This document shows positions 62,133 through 64,000 of a DNA stretch of 64,000 nt, piece by piece. How positions within the stretch are numbered: the first letter of the stretch is position 1; the number at the start of each line of letters is the position of its first letter. The translations under genes were made by a program, and so were the position numbers. Below the pieces are notes generated by a model that was not told the DNA's origin, did no database searches, and saw only the letters and a list, made by a program, of their open reading frames with translations. Source of the stretch: Gordionus sp. m RMFG-2023 (lineage: Eukaryota; Nematomorpha; Gordioida; Chordodea; Parachordodidae); the NCBI RefSeq assembly GCF_954871325.1, contig NC_088775.1:93305997-93369996 (forward strand). Reading direction: 5' to 3'.

Positions 62133-62699
62133 CGAGGATTTTCACTGGATGCAAACCCCCTTCAAAAACCTTTGCCTACCCCCCTAAAAAATTCCCACCT
62201 ACTTCGGCGGCGGTCTCTTTATTATTATTTTCACCTTTATAATTATATTAATACTCTTTTCAGAGCATTTATAAGGATAACTTAAATTAATCTATCTATC
62301 TCTACTACCAACTATTGATATTTTGTGAATATAAAGAATTTATTTTTTAGATAATAAATTCAATTAAAACCTCCATTATTTAAAATGAAGTAATTATTAT
62401 GGCATTATGAGCTTGCTGATATATCTAAACCTTTTAAATTAAAAAGGATAGCAGAAAGTTTTATTTGGAAAACAATGTGTATGATTGTTTGCAATATATA
62501 GATTTGGTCGATAATTGTATTATTATATTTCTATAATAAAACTATTAATTTTTATAGCAATAAATTTTGTCCTATTTTATCTCAAAATTTAATAGATAAC
62601 CCCCCAAAAAATTTATCCTACCCCAAATAAATTAGCCTACCCCCTCAAAAAAAATAGGATGCAAACTGTTCCTAACCCCTCCTGCTCATGTAGACGCTG
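62133..62699. mobile_element. Family D hAT-like MITE, inverse orientation, left end lost
   Basis: Reverse complement of 29473-30045: GGATGCAAACCCCCTTCAAA near the left, TCATGTAGACGCTG at the right end. The left terminal repeat is replaced by AAGCGAGGATTTT, so this copy is truncated or diverged and has no TSD. Confidence 0.85.
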
Positions 62700-62830
62700 T
62701 ACATCAAGCTATAATTACATGTTTTTCACTTAGTAAATCCTTAATTTAATATCTCCACGATATGCCTTACTTATGAGTGCAATATATTATTTTATATAAT
62801 TATATATTCTAGTTATTTTTGATTAATGTA

Positions 62831-63220
62831 ATAGGCTTGGTAAGGATTTAAGTAGGAGGAGGGAGAATTGAAACCCTTCTAGGTTATTTTTTTCCTTTAA
62901 AATTTATTGCAGGCCTTTAGGTTCACTTATTGTAGGTTTTTGGATTAGATTTTTGTGAGAATAATTTTTGGGCTTCATTTTATTTTTATATAAAAATGTT
63001 TTTTTCCTGAATATTTAGAATTATAGTCATTATTTTAAAAAATTACTAAATTTTTTTTAATCTTTCTTTATAATGATATATTGTAAAACAATTTAAGAAG
63101 GGGAAGGAGGTAGAAGGTGTGTAGGGGGGCATTTTTTAATAGCTTAAAATAATATTCACACGTCACATTTCAGAAAGGAGGGAAAACCCCTTGTCTCCTT
63201 CTTTAGCTTTACCTATGCTT
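62831..63220. mobile_element. Short diverged relative of family F
   Basis: Starts ATAGGCTTGGTAAGGATTT (compare ATAGGCGTAGCCAGGATTT) and ends AGCTTTACCTATG. The GGGGGGCATTTTTTAATAG block matches the 3' third of the 59718 element. Confidence 0.6.
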
Positions 63221-64000
63221 TATTTAATATATAAATAAAACTACATTTTTTAATTGACAATTTAATTTGGTTTTTATAAATTTGAGATACACCATGTAAG
63301 TATTTACCAATATTATAAGGTGATGATTAAATAAACCCAGGAAATTATCCTTAAAAAATCTAACATCTTGTTCCTCGTTTAAAGAATTTAAATAGATCCG
63401 CCAATACTTAGCGTTTCTAATATATACACACCTTATAATTGCTAAACAACTGGTTTAAAGTAAACTTTTTTTGGATGTTAATTTCATAATATATATTTTA
63501 TTCTCATGGTGGGTCGTGTTGATATAATGAGTTAGGACTGATTCATAGCCCTAAGTTCCTAATATTATGTTTATATATTTAGAAGTCAAGTTTTAAGTGG
63601 AAATGATAAAAATATAAAAGTTTCGTCTCTATACATATATATAGAATTCATAATAATATAACAAATTTAAAAAAAGTTGAAGGTCAAATAGTTTGGAAAA
63701 TAAAATTTTTTTAAAAAATAATTTTAAATAAATAAGCAAAACAGAATTAGGCAGTAAAATTAGTAGAGTTCTGGAATCTAACCAGTGAGTCTAATTTATA
63801 TTATATATTGATAAATAATCTGAAGATGAAATTTTGGAGCATTAGACAATTACCAATATGTGCAAGACACTATATTTAATTTAATGCAAAAGAAATAAAT
63901 GTTTAGACTAAAAGATAAGCATTATATATCAATATAATTTATATTATATGCATACTTCTTCATATTGATGTTAAATAAAATATAATTTATTATGTTAAAT
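63221..64000. other. AT-rich terminal stretch
   Basis: No gene, RNA or intact repeat recognised. Confidence 0.5.

Overview
The window is AT-rich eukaryotic DNA with spliced genes, long introns, microsatellites and many transposon relics. The proteins (a PAR-3 polarity scaffold and an ADAMTS-type metalloprotease) show it comes from an animal. Their strong divergence from vertebrate relatives suggests a fast-evolving invertebrate, but the sequence does not let me name the lineage. The gene models below were built by hand from splice sites, reading-phase agreement between exons, and family motifs; there is no transcript support.

Three plus-strand genes are supported. (1) 351-15464: par-3, 14 exons in the window, open at the 5' side and ending at a TAA. 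The exons join in phase to about 804 codons. PDZ1 and PDZ3 and the conserved NESFRAAID block are present; PDZ2 and the aPKC-binding FGRxS-type motif were not found. (2) about 19038-26859: a metalloprotease gene of 7 recognised exons, with an M12B prodomain, a reprolysin catalytic domain with an intact HExxHxxGxxHD site, ADAMTS disintegrin-like, TSP1 and Cys-rich domains, then a transmembrane helix and short tail. A membrane-anchored ADAMTS layout is unusual. (3) about 43993-51323: 5 exons of an unrecognised small type I membrane glycoprotein whose cytosolic tail carries NPKF and DSDLL (DXXLL-type) sorting-like motifs.

Between and inside the genes lies a dense population of non-autonomous hAT-like elements. 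I separate six families (A-F) by terminal inverted repeats, and several copies have exact 8-bp target-site duplications. They include an element inserted inside another element (50.4 kb), two elements inside a dead hAT transposase (57.4-61.5 kb), and a filled and an empty insertion site within one tandem duplication (22.9-23.8 kb). A non-LTR retrotransposon with a C-terminal CCHC finger and restriction-like endonuclease (RPD...D) is present as one long frameshifted copy (53.05-54.99 kb) and at least four short relics. A 12-unit array of about 61-bp repeats, followed by an inverted unit, sits in a par-3 intron.

The remaining intergenic sequence (15.5-19.0, 26.9-43.9 and 51.3-64.0 kb) is AT-rich with repeats and a few orphan ORFs. 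No rRNA, tRNA or CRISPR array was recognised.
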